NCBI GenBank assembly: GCA_050084515.1
Contig: CM114274.1
Span: 39,060,001-39,124,000 of the forward strand
DNA: 64,000 bases
Direction of reading: 5' to 3'
Source of the DNA: Blasia pusilla
Taxonomy: Eukaryota > Marchantiophyta > Marchantiopsida > Blasiales
The notes under the pieces were generated by a model that was not told where the DNA came from, made no database searches, and saw nothing but the letters and a program-made list of their open reading frames with translations. Both the position numbers and the translations under genes were made by a program. Positions 22,110 through 32,827 of this stretch are shown in pieces. The number at the start of each line of letters is the position of its first letter. Position 1 is the stretch's first letter.

Positions 22110-23062
22110 CAGCCACTCCCAAGCTGAGGATCCATGTCAAGCAGTTCAAGTCCATCGCTTGACCCAAGACATGGCGTTGTGATGCCTCTGGCAATGACGG
22201 TACTGCCGTCACTCCTATGGGAAATCCCATGGCTCGCTCTCTCTCGTCGGCGTTGGGCTCCACCAACCGCTGAACCTCGTCATCCCAAACCAAGCCAGGA
22301 CTGGCCTCCTTGTATGCATAGGAAGCGGGAAAACTCACAAACGTGGGCAAGGCTGCCCGTGGCCTGCCTACCCTATTGACCACAGTCAACGGTGGTTGAT
22401 CATCGTGCCTCACTGCCTGTGATCGACGACCTCGATCCAGAATGGAATCCACTAAAAAATAAGAGGGGCGCTCCACTCTCGCATATGCCCTCCGTAATAC
22501 AGCATGGGACACCAAGTTGGTCCACCATAGACGCGGGCGATGGGCTCTAGAACTTACACTCGCCGCATCCAAGAACACTGTTGGGCCGATCTAGGCACAC
22601 ACCTGATGAGCACTCGTCACCACCCGTGACCTGGAGTCTCCTAAGATCGACACATTCTCTAGAATGTAGGCTGGAGAACGAGATTGGTGCTCCTGCAACT
22701 GCCGTAAGACCCTCAACATCTCCCAAAAAAAACCTGGACCGAGCGTCAACCAACCCGCTGCCTCGTCCAGCACTCGATTGGCCTTGACATGGCCAACCGA
22801 CAATGACCAAATCAATGGTCCCTACCCGCTCTAAGTCTTGCGCCCCCAACAACAAAATATCCCTCGGTAGGAAACTCTGGAACCCCTGTACCGCGGACGT
22901 AGATAATAAGTCGAGAAAACGAAGGCGTAACTGCGCCACATATCGTAGTAAGACGCGCCTCTCAACATCATCACTCTCCATATACAAGTACTGCTGTACT
23001 CACACTCTTGCCTACAAAACAAGAGCTAACCTGGTGCTAATCCCTCCAAAGAGATCTAACAC
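22110..23062 (-). pseudogene. C5 cytosine DNA methyltransferase domain inside the gypsy polyprotein
   Basis: Transfers methyl from SAM to cytosine C5 in DNA. Minus-strand motifs in order: motif I RVLDLFGGISTRLALVL (about 23010-23060), YLYMESDD (II-like), TIDLVIVGWPCQG with SSAGRGSGLVDARSRFF (IV, catalytic Cys), PAYILENVSILGDSRSRVV (VI), SVSSRAHRPRLWWTNL (VIII-like), ADERERAMGFPIG and LGQAMDLNCLTWI (IX/X-like). Breaks: stop codons after motif I, a shift at a run of eight T (22727-22734 as A on plus) between IV and VI, and a stop replacing Trp before GPTVFLDAAS. It sits directly downstream of protease and upstream of RT in the same orientation, so it was part of Pol. It has PCQG rather than the DNMT3-type PCN. 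Which methyltransferase clade it comes from needs a tree. Confidence 0.87.
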
Positions 23063-23212
23063 TCGAATACCCTCCTCCAGGGTACACCACACAATGGGTG
23101 TGGTATCCAAGGGTGTCATCATAGCACTCCCTGCTACCTCGGGTTCCTCAGACCGTCACGCTCTGGTTGCAAACGCCTCGCTCCACGCGGTCTGCACGTG
23201 CTCATCTGCCAA

Positions 23213-24010
23213 TCATCGAAGCTTCTCAGTGGAGCCCCACAACGGCACTTCTCCTCCACGGAATGATGCAGCTACCATAACACTCCTCTCCATAGAAATA
23301 TTGGGAACGGGAATATCCTCTCCATGGACATGTCCCTCAATCAGATCACTAGGCCAAGTGATGGCATTGCTAAATGCCGCTAAGGTCGCCATCTCTCCTA
23401 GCCGTTGCTCAATCACTGCACCTGTGAATCGAACGGGTAATGAACTAAGGCGCCCATCACCTGACTGCCATCTTGGTCTGTAAGACGCTGACTCCTCCCA
23501 GTAATCCAGGGCAAACCCCATCGAGTATAACACTGCTCCACCAACCAAGACGTCGTAGGACTCTACATCAGTCACTATCACCTTGGCTCGCACCACGGAC
23601 TCATCCGTAGGATGTCCGGGGAAAATCCTCACCATGACCTCCTGTCGGGTGATATACTGTGTGGTACTCGCTCCACCCAAGGATGTCTGTATCCGGAATG
23701 GACAACGCTCCACATCGGCTCTCGTCAAGCCCAATCCTCTGATTGAGGCTTTCCCCAACAGTAGGGGTTGCGCTCGTGAATCCAACAAGACGCGCTGCGA
23801 ACTAAAAGCTCTACCTGCGGGACTCACCAACTGGAAGACCTCTCCCTGGTTATCTAGCAACACAACACCAGGAGAAGCCATGGCATGCTCTGTCGCGGGC
23901 ATCTCCGCCATCCTAGCAGCCGCAACCTACCATGAATCTGACGTGGACGGCCCAAGCATCCGCTCCAAGGGCAGGTCCATCACCTCCTCTGCAATCACCT
24001 CTCAACGTGA
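23213..24010 (-). pseudogene. gypsy retropepsin-like protease region
   Basis: An open stretch of 232 codons (23911-23213) includes GVVLLDNQGEVFQLVSP, SSQRVLLDSRAQPLLLGKA, GLGLTRADVERCPFRIQTS and VIVTDVESYDVLVGGAVLYS. It resembles a retroviral-type aspartic protease: a D(S/T)G-like site (here DSRA, Gly changed to Arg) and a later 'DVLVGG' strand. The related fragment at 16.0-16.35 kb has DSGA. It lies immediately before the methyltransferase in the polyprotein. The start codon of the open stretch is arbitrary, because the domain was part of a longer frame. Confidence 0.8.
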
Positions 24011-25040
24011 TGCAAGAACTCCAACTCCACGCTCACATAGCGTAGCAACCAGCCAAAAAGCCTCGGCGGGCGTACCCCCCAATGTCATAACATCGGAAGG
24101 AAAAAATAAAGGAGCGCGGTACATAATGGTGGCCGCCCCCAACATCGTGCTGGACACATGCCCCTCTTGAGCATCAACAATAGGAGTCGTTGCACTTGCT
24201 TCTCCCATCGCCCTCCGTGCCTACACACCAACAACATCACTAACTCTCCAGGAACTCTGATTAGGACCCATTGATGGGGTCCTCATCGCCTCTGACAACG
24301 TGAAAGAATGAGGAAGCCTAGCCTGTTTCCTGGCTTCCCCTTGCTGTGGATCCAACTCTGCGGCTGCTCTACGCGTCACATCTGCGGTTGCCTCCATCTG
24401 GGCAACACCGTACATCCAACCAGGATCCTCCATATCTGTGGCTGCTCCATATCATGTTGATGCCACGGATCCGACATCGGGTAATCTCAATGCCATAGCG
24501 GCAATCTGCTCTTGTAGCTGATGTATCTAAGCAACCATCCTAGCCTCACGCCCGGCATCTCCCTCGAGGTGTCTAGGTGGTAGGACTCTACCTCCTCCAC
24601 GGGCAGCTCCACCACCGTGTCGGGCAACTCCACCTCCTTGTCCCCCAACGGGACCACCTGGTGCACGATCTCTAGATCCACCCGGACTGGCTACTCGCTC
24701 TGGTGCCCTCTCTGGCCCTTGGTTCGGCGGTTTTTGCTGAGCCGCATATGAAGGCGCAGGTCTCTATGGCACGGCCTCCCGGTATCCTCCCTGAGCTAGT
24801 GGTGCCACAGTCAACCTATCTCGGAGTCCATGTTGCTGCACAGGTGGGATAGACAATCGCAACTGCTCTCACCCAGAACCCATGGTGGCTACGCTCCCCT
24901 CCTCCATGTTGCGCTCAATGTTCTTGGTGGTCCTAAAAACATCTCTCAACGCAGGGGAGGTGTTCATAAGAAGTACCCCTTCCCGCACCCGTGTCCGCAG
25001 GGTCCGGTCCAACATCGTGTACCATGACTAGATAGCATGA
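24002..25040 (-). pseudogene. decayed gag C-terminal/linker region
   Basis: Short open stretches in register (24433-24221, 24208-24002, 24681-24487) are separated by stops. They are rich in Ala, Gly, Arg and Glu, for example AAAELDPQQGEARKQARLPH and DVMTLGGTPAEAFWLVATL. No intact CCHC knuckle is visible. By position it is the gag tail and gag-pol linker. Confidence 0.55.
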
Positions 25041-25047
25041 GCCTATG

Positions 25048-25686
25048 TCACCCCTGAGTGATGTTGATCAACCGACGTAAGCGAGTGTAAGCCTCACGCA
25101 AACTCTTACGCGGGCGCCTCTGGAAGTCGTGGATGCTTCGAAACTTCTCCATCCGTACCCCTTGGTAGCTCGTCCTCAACTCAGCAAAGAACTCAACCAT
25201 AGGATTAAACCTGGGACGAACCCGACTACACGATGCAACTGCTCCCGTGCGAGTGATCCCTCCTAAAACGTCACTAGTGGAAGAGGAAGTAGCCTCTCTT
25301 GACTCCTCCTCCTCATCTGGGAACGGCTCCGTCCATGACACATAATGTGGGTCATAGTAGAGCCTCCACGCCTCGATCTCACGTTCATATTTCTGAGAGA
25401 ACTCATGGTAATCGTCCATGGGCGCCCCCTCTAAATGTTGGAACATACCATTCCATGCTATAAAGGGGTTGAACTCTCTAGAGTTCCTGGCCCGCTGGGA
25501 GTCGCACCAACTCCTAAACTCTGGTATGAAATCGTGCAACTCAATCGTACCTATTGCACCTGTAAACCTACACGGTCCTCTACCCCGGTCGTCCATCTCG
25601 TACGCCCAACTGGTAGGACCACTCAAAATGTGTGGCGATGTGCTTACAAACTCCTCTACACCCTCCTCCTCGTGTGACGATGACAC
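25048..25686 (-). pseudogene. gypsy gag (capsid-like) ORF, 212 residues
   Basis: Longest undamaged gag stretch. Acidic N-terminus (MSSSHEEEGVEEF), a middle with FIPEFRSWCDSQRARNSREF and EIEAWRLYYDPHYVSW, then NPMVEFFAELRTSYQG, MEKFRSIHDFQRRPRKSL and REAYTRLRRLI. The last block is the retrotransposon-gag core signature (a short variable loop followed by F-x-Q-x(4)S-L-x-E-Y/A-x-x-R). A stop follows ITQG at the left end. The upstream start is the first Met after stops and may not be native. Confidence 0.78.
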
Positions 25687-26739
25687 AGAAGGAGGTCGAG
25701 GTGGTCCCTCATGTGGAGACCCTCGGAATCTCGCGCCACTCCACGTAAAATCTCTAGAGCTACTCTCGGGTTCACCACCTCGCCTCTCAAAGTCCCGAAC
25801 AGACGCCGTGATGATCCTCGTGCCCCTCTCACCCGATCATTCTTGCCTCGCGAATAATCCCTCAATCACTCATCCCAAACATGCAGCACTCGATCTACAC
25901 TCTCCCTTCCCGAGACGTGTAACGTGCGGCAACAAGCGGCGGGGTGCAGCAAATCGACCAGGCTATCATCCCATCGACAACCTACCCTCAACTCCGGACA
26001 TCCCACACACGCAATATCCCCAACGACAACGAACGTCGTGGAAGACCCTCCACTCCGTAACGGCGGCAATGGCAACCAAAGGGTGGACAACGGACCGTGG
26101 ACCGTTGACCATTGATGGTGATGGTTGACCGTCGACGGCAGACGGTCAACGGTGACTATGATGGCGACGGCCGCCACCGCCGTGGCTGCTTGTTTAGGGT
26201 TTGAACAATTTAACCCTAAAAATCGCCTAACAATGGAAATTTTGCAAGATTGACCATAACGTTTTGCTCGCAACTGCAAATTGTGTATTGTTTATTGCAC
26301 AACGTGCACAGCTTTACGATCTACAACAGCGTCAAAAATATTTAGAATCGGACATTCCAATAAAAACTGACAAGGACTGTCGTAAAGCCCAATGTCTCTT
26401 TCTCCTACACAAAATTTGGCAGCGCTTCCGCGTTGATTTCTCCAAACGAAAATATAGAACCTGTAAAAATACAAATCGGCAAGCTACATAGTGCTCCCAA
26501 GAGCACCGTCATGGGGCAACCCGCCCCCATAATCAATCTCTATCAGAAATTGGGCAGCGCTTTCACGCGCCACTCTTCCACACGAAAAATCGGCAAATGC
26601 AAAGAACAATCAAATCAACCCTTGCTCCGGTGAGCACTCCCATGAACCGCTGAACATGAAACACGGTCCCCAACTTGCAAAAATAGCGAGTGACCAGCGA
26701 GCTCCCCCATGAAGTTCTCTCACTCTCTCATTCTCTCTT
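25687..26739. other. 5' leader of the gypsy element
   Basis: Non-coding region between the right LTR and gag. It contains a segment with several GGTCAAC/GTTGACC words in both orientations (about 26075-26155), able to fold, and an imperfectly repeated TTGGGCAGCGCTTTC / TTGGCAGCGCTTCC block. Next to the LTR the minus strand reads GTTGGGGACCGTGTTTC; a similar plus-strand copy lies at 16393-16409. No clear tRNA primer-binding site was found directly after the LTR. Confidence 0.5.
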
Positions 26740-27254
26740 TGTAAAGTAAGATCCAATCTCTCTCTACATCATCTCACACCATAGCTCTCAAAGGTGTGCA
26801 CTCTCTCTCATGTCAAACCAAACCCCATCTCCTAATGAGAGGCTTGGGTTACACTCACAAGGCAAGGAACCATAGCTCCGCCGCCTTATGCCAAGAGGTT
26901 CAACAAATAGAGAATGAGCTCTCAAGCTCCCTCTCTTGGAGGTATACCCTATTCCCTCTCCCTATCCCTCTCAACAGTAACCTATGCTCGTAGGTCACCT
27001 CCTTGGCTCTTGACCTACTATAGCGGATCAAGGACCACTTTCCAAATTGGAAAGTCAATTATCCCCAATATGAAAACTTACTCTAAATAGTAAGTTTTTA
27101 TATATGGCTCGAAATGAGCCAAAACGAAGGGGAAACCTGCTCTCTCAGGTTCCCTGGGGCCTCAGCAGGTCATCCTTGACCTCCTCGGCCTATCCTCCAC
27201 TACTCGTGAAGACGCTCTGCTAGATCCCACCGATCTATTATAACAATCGTGACA
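26740..27254 (-). mobile_element. 5' LTR of the main gypsy element (about 515 bp)
   Basis: In minus orientation it starts TGTCACGATTG and ends TTTACA. It aligns with 17138-17650 over its full length, with modest divergence, including shared blocks GAAGACGCTCTGCTAGATCC and AACCTATGCTCGTAGGTCAC. It lacks the first ~120 bp seen in the 3' LTR, so it is truncated or recombinant. Confidence 0.8.
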
Positions 27255-27256
27255 TC

Positions 27257-27579
27257 CCTTTTGGAGGTATATCCCCTTTCCTCTGCCAAGCTCTCTCCAC
27301 GGTAAACTATGTTTGCAGGTCACCTCCTTGGCTCTTGACCTGCTGTAACGGGTCAAGGGAAACTTCCCAAAGTGGAAAGTCAACTATATTTAATATGGAA
27401 ACTTACTCAAAATAGTAAATTTCTTTATATGACTCCAAATGAATCGAAACGAAAGGGAAATTTGCTCTCTCAGGTTGCCCGTAACCTAAGCAGGTCATCC
27501 TTGATTTCTTGAGACTATCCTCCAATATCTCCAAAGGCTCTATATTAAATCTCGCCGATATATCCTAAAATACGTGACA
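27257..27579 (-). mobile_element. truncated, older LTR copy in tandem with the 5' LTR
   Basis: Begins (minus) TGTCACGTATTTTAGG and repeats the U3 half of the neighbouring LTR: GGTCACCTCCTTGGCTCTTG on plus, a diverged AACTTACTCAAAATAGTAA block and a diverged CTATCCTCC block. It stops at GGAGGTAT before the U5 half. It is more diverged than the 17138/26740 pair, suggesting an earlier insertion. Confidence 0.75.
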
Positions 27580-29740
27580 AGGACTTATGCTTCTCATACT
27601 AGGAAAAGAGGGTCAAAGATGTGCAAAAATTCTATTATAAGTTTACAACTCCGTGCTCACTTAGTGCCAATTTCCATTTACAGCTTTACTATATGAGTCC
27701 ATAGAGGTGGTTAAGTTGGATAACAATCTCTTGTACTACTATGAAAGTTTAAGGCTCATAAAAATTTTGTGCTTCCTATAGGTTTGATGATCTCTCTGCA
27801 AACTAATAAATAGTGCGTGCTTGACCAGAACGAAACTGAACTCCTCGTATGGGAAGTCCAATGTGGGGTTATGAAGGGACCATTGCTTATCTGGCTGAGA
27901 GTTTGAAGTGTCCCATTTAGTCCTATTATCCATGCATGATAGAGTTATAGTTATGGAATTTAACAAGGGGATGAACCTCAGCGCATTGAAGGAGATGGGA
28001 GATCTACAATAGCTTTGTTAAACCGATCGTAGATGATGAACACTTTAAAAGCAAACAAATACGATAGAACTTGCGTTTCAAATTCTTCCGAGTAATATGA
28101 AGGTGAAAATTTGGGGGAAAGCCATCAAATAATTAATATCCCCACAATCGGAAGAAGCTGCAACAGCTAGACCAATGGATAGTGATCCTCAAACTCAAAT
28201 CCTTACACTTGTCGGGGCAGAGATTGAGCAAGGACTGTTTCACAGAGGGAGAATTACTCATCCAACGAGTTGAATCGTCGATTGGGCCGTGTTGTCGAGA
28301 CTCACGAGAGCGTCATACCCGCGATCCAACGCGATTGCTTCTCTTCTCGCTTTTTCGACCTCCAATCCTGGTGACAACATTCACTTTCTAAGGGATAGTA
28401 GGGGTATCAAAAGGACCCCCGGTGGATTGATAGAACTAAGAGAGGCAGGCCCAAAAATCTCGGGTAGCAATCGGGGTAACGGTAGAGTAATAGAACGGGC
28501 TTTAATGTCAGGGGGTTAGGCTATTACGGGATAACACATTCTTGATTGGATATGGTGGATTTTACACGAATGAGCTACTGCAATGCAGCATTCGATGAGG
28601 CGGGAAATCTCAAGGCTGAGGAGGTTTGGTTGAGCTAAATGCGCGAGTATGGAGTCTACATGGACATGGAATTTACACGAAAAGAGGCATTGAATCTACA
28701 TGAACATGGAATCTAGAAAAAAAGAATGTGAAACTAGGTGCAAGGGAGTGGTGGGAAATCACACCTCGGATATTCTTCAGGCATCACAAGGAAATGCTCG
28801 GGCTTGAAATGTTGCAAGAAAGTAGGACGAGAAGGTGTAAGAACAAATAAGCGGATAGGCTTGGCTGGGAGCAATTGGCAGAGAAAAATATTCCATAGAT
28901 GAGAAAGAAGCTTCTCACTGATGTGTCACAGCAAGAACCGCTTTGAGACAAAGATGTTTTATTGCCGTCCACGGCGTACGACACTTAAGTGACCTCCACG
29001 ATGCAAGCGCCCTAATCTAAACGATCATGGAAGGAGCAATCCGGACACACATTGCTGGCTATTGATAAGAACGAGAGAAAAAATGAACAAGCGCGAAGGT
29101 AGTGGGTCGCTAGAGCCACGAAGTTAAAGAAACCAGAAACAACGATAGCGCGAAGGGACCAGATTGTTCAGCCACGGTCACAAAGATAAAGATTCTAGAG
29201 GAATTCTCGAGAAGAAGGCAAAAAATGCTTCAAGTAGTTCCCGGTTGAGTACTCAGAAGTTGCAGATCCTTGGAAGATCGCGTGACTACTACGATTGGTA
29301 GAAGCCTTTGTGAGTTTGAAACAATCGGGCGAAAAGGAGTAAGTCCGAGGAGAAGGAAATTGCGAAAGAACAACGTTCAAGTGGAAGTGGAAGATGAGAA
29401 ATTCTAATCAATGGTTCTGAATTGGAGAAAGAAAGAAGATTACAGATTCATTACGATTTGAAACAAACGCTGTGAGATCCATTATTGTCCGCAACTGATT
29501 ACTGTCTATAGACACGAATGAAATGAATGTTGAGAGCCGCCCCATGCTTCATACTAGGGGTTAACGCTTGCACGAGACTAAATAATAGTTGCATTCTTTG
29601 GATCTTTATCGAATGACAGCAACAGGTACACGTCACCTGCTTTGACACCTAGATGCCTGTAGTGACACGCAGAGAAAAATGGATATAGAGTCGTAGCGAA
29701 GAGGGGCCTAAAACGAAGAAGGGCCCTACATGTAGTGATC
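27580..29740. other. intergenic with a possible PPR relic
   Basis: No intact gene. At 28556-28660 plus strand reads CNAAFDEAGNLKAEEVWL, stop, MREYGVYMDM, which resembles one pentatricopeptide motif (C-a-A-G-x-L-x-x-A-E-x-v) broken by a stop. Only one such motif is seen, so this may be chance. The rest is short ORFs. Confidence 0.3.
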
Positions 29741-29744
29741 GTAA

Positions 29745-30010
29745 TTACTAGTTAATTTTAGTTGATGAAATCATTTTCTTCTTCCATTTAAATTTATTTT
29801 CATTTCTCAAAATATCAAATGTGAATTAACATGATTATGTTAAAAATTAATTATATATTTTATTAATTTTTCTTAAATCTTAGAAGAGTAAGAACATTTT
29901 TTGTAATTTCACTCTTCAATTAAAATTTAAATGATATCCCACTCCCTAAACGATTCCATCCATAAAATTTAAATACTATCTATTCCTTCTTCATTAAAAT
30001 TCATTCAGGA
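29745..30010 (+). repeat. AT-rich dispersed repeat, copy 2
   Basis: Shares ordered blocks with 15305-15540: CTTAAATCTTAGAAGAGTAA, AATTAAAATTTAAATGATA, ATCCATAAAATTTAA, CTATCTATTCC. No coding potential. A further partial stretch of similar composition follows at 30181-30300. Confidence 0.55.
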
Positions 30011-31055
30011 TTTGTAGCTAGTGGAAGTGTTGCATCATAAACGACTCCGTCTGCTCCTGATAAACCAGAATTTGATTACAGGGTTCAATGCTTCCTATCA
30101 AGTAGAAACTAAGGGTCAAAGTTGTAAATTTTTAGTTACTTTTCTAATTCTCTTACTGTTTTGTCTTATCTTACACATAGGATCACCCATTATAGTATAA
30201 ATTAATTAAATTATTAATTACTAAATTTTTTTGTCTCTTCCACTTAAATTCATTTTCTCTATTCATCTAAGGTGAATTTGTTGTTATTTTGTTTTATTTT
30301 CTCACTATTTTGTTTTGTTGTCCATATAAGATCGGCCATTATAATATAGATTATCTAAAAAATACTTTTGTCACCTTAATAGGACCATGTAGAAACATTG
30401 AAACATGAATTCTAGAGATCCATGTATTGCAGGTCCCTTATAGATCATAACTAGTATATTAGTATTAAATATCCTATTTATTTTATATTTGCAATAAAAT
30501 CTATACTAGTGAGGGAATAAGGCTTTTGAGTTTGCAAATAATTCATCCATTCACACATGATAGTGGAGTAACAAGAAAATATTTTAATAACACTAGCACA
30601 AGATTTTTTTTCTTTGAAAACGTGATTATTGGTCGTGTGTAGTATGAATTGTATATTAATGTTATTTATACTATTAAGAGAATATGATACATAACACATG
30701 ATATATCACCTCTTTTATGATAGATCGGTGAGATCTAATAAAATTCTTTCTCAAATAGTGAAGAATAGACGTGTCTTCTTTTGAAAATTTATTTTAAATC
30801 TATTCTCCACTAATCGAAATTTATGAATATTAAGACGTGTCCTCTTTTGAGACTTTAAAATAAAATAAAATGGATATTAAGACGTGTTTTCAGTTGTTGA
30901 CCCGTCTTGAGAGCCTGCGGTACAGGGTCAAGGCCCAAGCGTCTCTTGTCATTCCCGAATGCCCGTCTCATTCGACTCGCTCCCTCCTTCCGCGCGGAGG
31001 GCCATGGGCACAATAGGCTTTAGGTGAGACCTTTCATTTTGTCTCAACCCGGTTT
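30011..31055. other. AT-rich intergenic
   Basis: Strongly AT-rich up to about 30880 with no ORF worth naming. Composition changes sharply near 30890 to GC-balanced sequence (GAGAGCCTGCGGTACAGGG), which may mark the start of the next gene territory. Confidence 0.45.
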
Positions 31056-31619
31056 CTAGTTTTTTCGTGAAGTGGGGAAGGATAAAGCAATTTTGTTGGC
31101 GAAGATCGTTGCGCGACCGCATTTGGAAAGGAAGACCGTGTTTGAATGCTGATTGTTGAATGCTCCCTCGAGTTCTCGATTGAGTTGGTATGTGGTCATA
31201 CTATCTGTCGATTGGAGGAAAGATCGACGGCAATATTTTGTCTTTTTTGTTGCTTTTTTCTGTTTATTGTCGTTTTGAAGAGAAAGATGTGTAGCGGCTA
31301 ATTCCTCTGCCACTTCTGTAGGACAGAAAGGGGATCTCAGTGTCGATTGTGCAGTTGCGGAGATCGTTTGTCTGTCTGACCTCGTTTCTACGTCTGGTAG
31401 ATGTTCCGCTTTGTTCAATCGTGACTTAGTTTTTGGCAAATGTGAGAGGAATTCTTTGATGGCTTCCGATGTCTTCCGCAACATTTTGAACTGTGTCGTG
31501 AACGGATCTAAAGAAATGGGATGATCTCTTTCTCGCTTGGTCACAACTGTGTGTTGGCTGATCGAAGCTGCACTGAAGAACACTAGATGCTCATTCAATA
31601 GAAAGATGTCATGGTACAC
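31056..31619 (-). CDS. hypothetical ORF, 187 residues
   Basis: A single uninterrupted frame with a Met start (MYHDIFLLNEHLVFFSAASI), Lys/Arg-rich middle (KQKKATKKTKYCRR) and no recognisable domain, signal peptide or membrane helix beyond a weakly hydrophobic N-terminus. It lies upstream of, and divergent from, the SPEF2/CPC1 gene. It may be a lineage-specific gene or a chance ORF in the 5' region of its neighbour. Nothing in the sequence decides this. Confidence 0.25.
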   Translation of the reverse strand: MYHDIFLLNEHLVFFSAASISQHTVVTKRERDHPISLDPFTTQFKMLRKTSEAIKEFLSHLPKTKSRLNKAEHLPDVETRSDRQTISATAQSTLRSPFCPTEVAEELAATHLSLQNDNKQKKATKKTKYCRRSFLQSTDSMTTYQLNRELEGAFNNQHSNTVFLSKCGRATIFANKIALSFPTSRKN

Positions 31620-32827
31620 ACGCTAAGATGCAGTATAACGTATTTTATATTGATGCTAGATGTGTGCAATACCGTCAAGAGCTCTTGACAGTTACAACGG
31701 AACACATCGTGCTAGGTGGCAGGAATGAGTCTCTTTCGAAAAGCATGAAGCGGGCGAAACGTGCGCATGGATCGACGGAGCCTTGACAGAGAAGAAACAA
31801 AGGTCGGAAACAAGTGATTTCCGTTACAAGATGTACAACATGAAGAGTTAGGATATTAAACTTGAGCCCTAGTGGAGTAAAACAACATTCCGTGAAGAAA
31901 TTCGAAGGAGAACAAGTGGACTTCCGTAATGATATATATAACTTACCGAGTTACACAAGAAAAAAACTAAGTGAAGAAACTTTATGCACATATAAGGAAG
32001 GACAGTGATTAAACAAGAAGAACCAGTGATTTCCGTGATAAATTATGTCACGTACAGAGTCAAGCGTGAAATTTTTTTGGCACAAGCAGAGCAAAGGAAT
32101 CCTCCACTTCTTGCGATGGAGGAGAAGAAATGATTGCTGATCCGGACAAAAGGTCGAAGAGAAATGACGTTATTATCAAGTGGCCGCTGCGCTAGATGAA
32201 AAGAAACATGAAAGTTAGGAATTTTGGCGGCCCTTTGGCAAAAATCAGAGCAGATGAGGCCTTGGAAGACAATTCAAGTTGCAGAAAAGGGATGCAACGG
32301 GAATGATAAGCTCGTTTTGGAGTGAAGAAATTGAAAGAAACGTATCGATCGATGACGACGATCAGAGAAGGGACATGATTACTCGTGCCATTCCTACTCC
32401 CCACGTTGTTCCCCTGGCTCCCGTATTTCAGGATTCACAACTATTAGGTGGTCCCCGGCTGTTCTGCGAATAGAATGTGTTTGTGTCATTTTGATCTTAG
32501 GAAGGAGCCGTCTGGAACTAGGAATGCGGAAATTGGTCCCATTGTGGTACCACCTCAGAGCAAAGAGTTGAACTACCAATTCTACCTCATAATCTCAAAG
32601 ACCATAAATTGAGTGTTATGTTTTGTGTTGACTTGGCTTTGGCTCCAGTGTGCTTGGAGTGATGCATATGTGCTATCAAATCCTAGAAACTTGAGTCTTG
32701 AGACATATAACGCCCTGCAAACGTGGCCAGCCTCTCTAGCTATCTTCTACCTCACAACGTTGTAAGACTGGAAGTATTGTATAATTTGTTACGAACCCTA
32801 CTCGGACATCAGTGAAAGGGAGCCACA
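31620..32827. other. upstream region of SPEF2/CPC1
   Basis: No confident gene. Short ORFs on both strands (for example 32279-32473 plus) lack domains. A calponin-homology domain, expected at the start of SPEF2-family proteins, was looked for here in translation and not found. Promoter and 5' UTR exons of the next gene may lie here. Confidence 0.4.

Larger units (their letters stand above)
17138..27254 (-). mobile_element. decayed Ty3/gypsy retrotransposon carrying a DNA methyltransferase
   Basis: LTR-like blocks at 17138-17771 and 26740-27254 bracket about 9 kb of internal sequence read on the minus strand. The order is gag (25.69-24.0 kb), aspartic protease (24.0-23.2), C5-methyltransferase (23.06-22.1), RT (21.8-19.73), RNase H (19.73-19.28), integrase ends (18.76-18.1), PHD-finger-like tail (18.1-17.98) and polypurine tract. 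This is the Ty3/gypsy order (RT before integrase) with a methyltransferase module inserted between protease and RT. The copy is non-functional: multiple stops and frameshifts, a changed RT catalytic residue, a lost integrase core and two insertions. Autonomous relatives presumably exist elsewhere in the genome. Confidence 0.88.

Noticed and set aside
22547-23062. Bacterial restriction-modification methyltransferase or contaminant
   Set aside because: It is embedded in frame order between gypsy protease and RT, with a second copy linked to the same protease family; no restriction enzyme or bacterial genes are nearby.
23583-24170. 195-residue plus-strand ORF
   Set aside because: Antisense shadow of the gypsy protease region.
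25418-26128. 236-residue plus-strand ORF
   Set aside because: Antisense of gag and the element leader; no domain, and codon pattern follows from the minus-strand frame.
28556-28660. PPR gene
   Set aside because: Only one degenerate motif, broken by a stop; kept as a low-confidence relic, not called as a gene.
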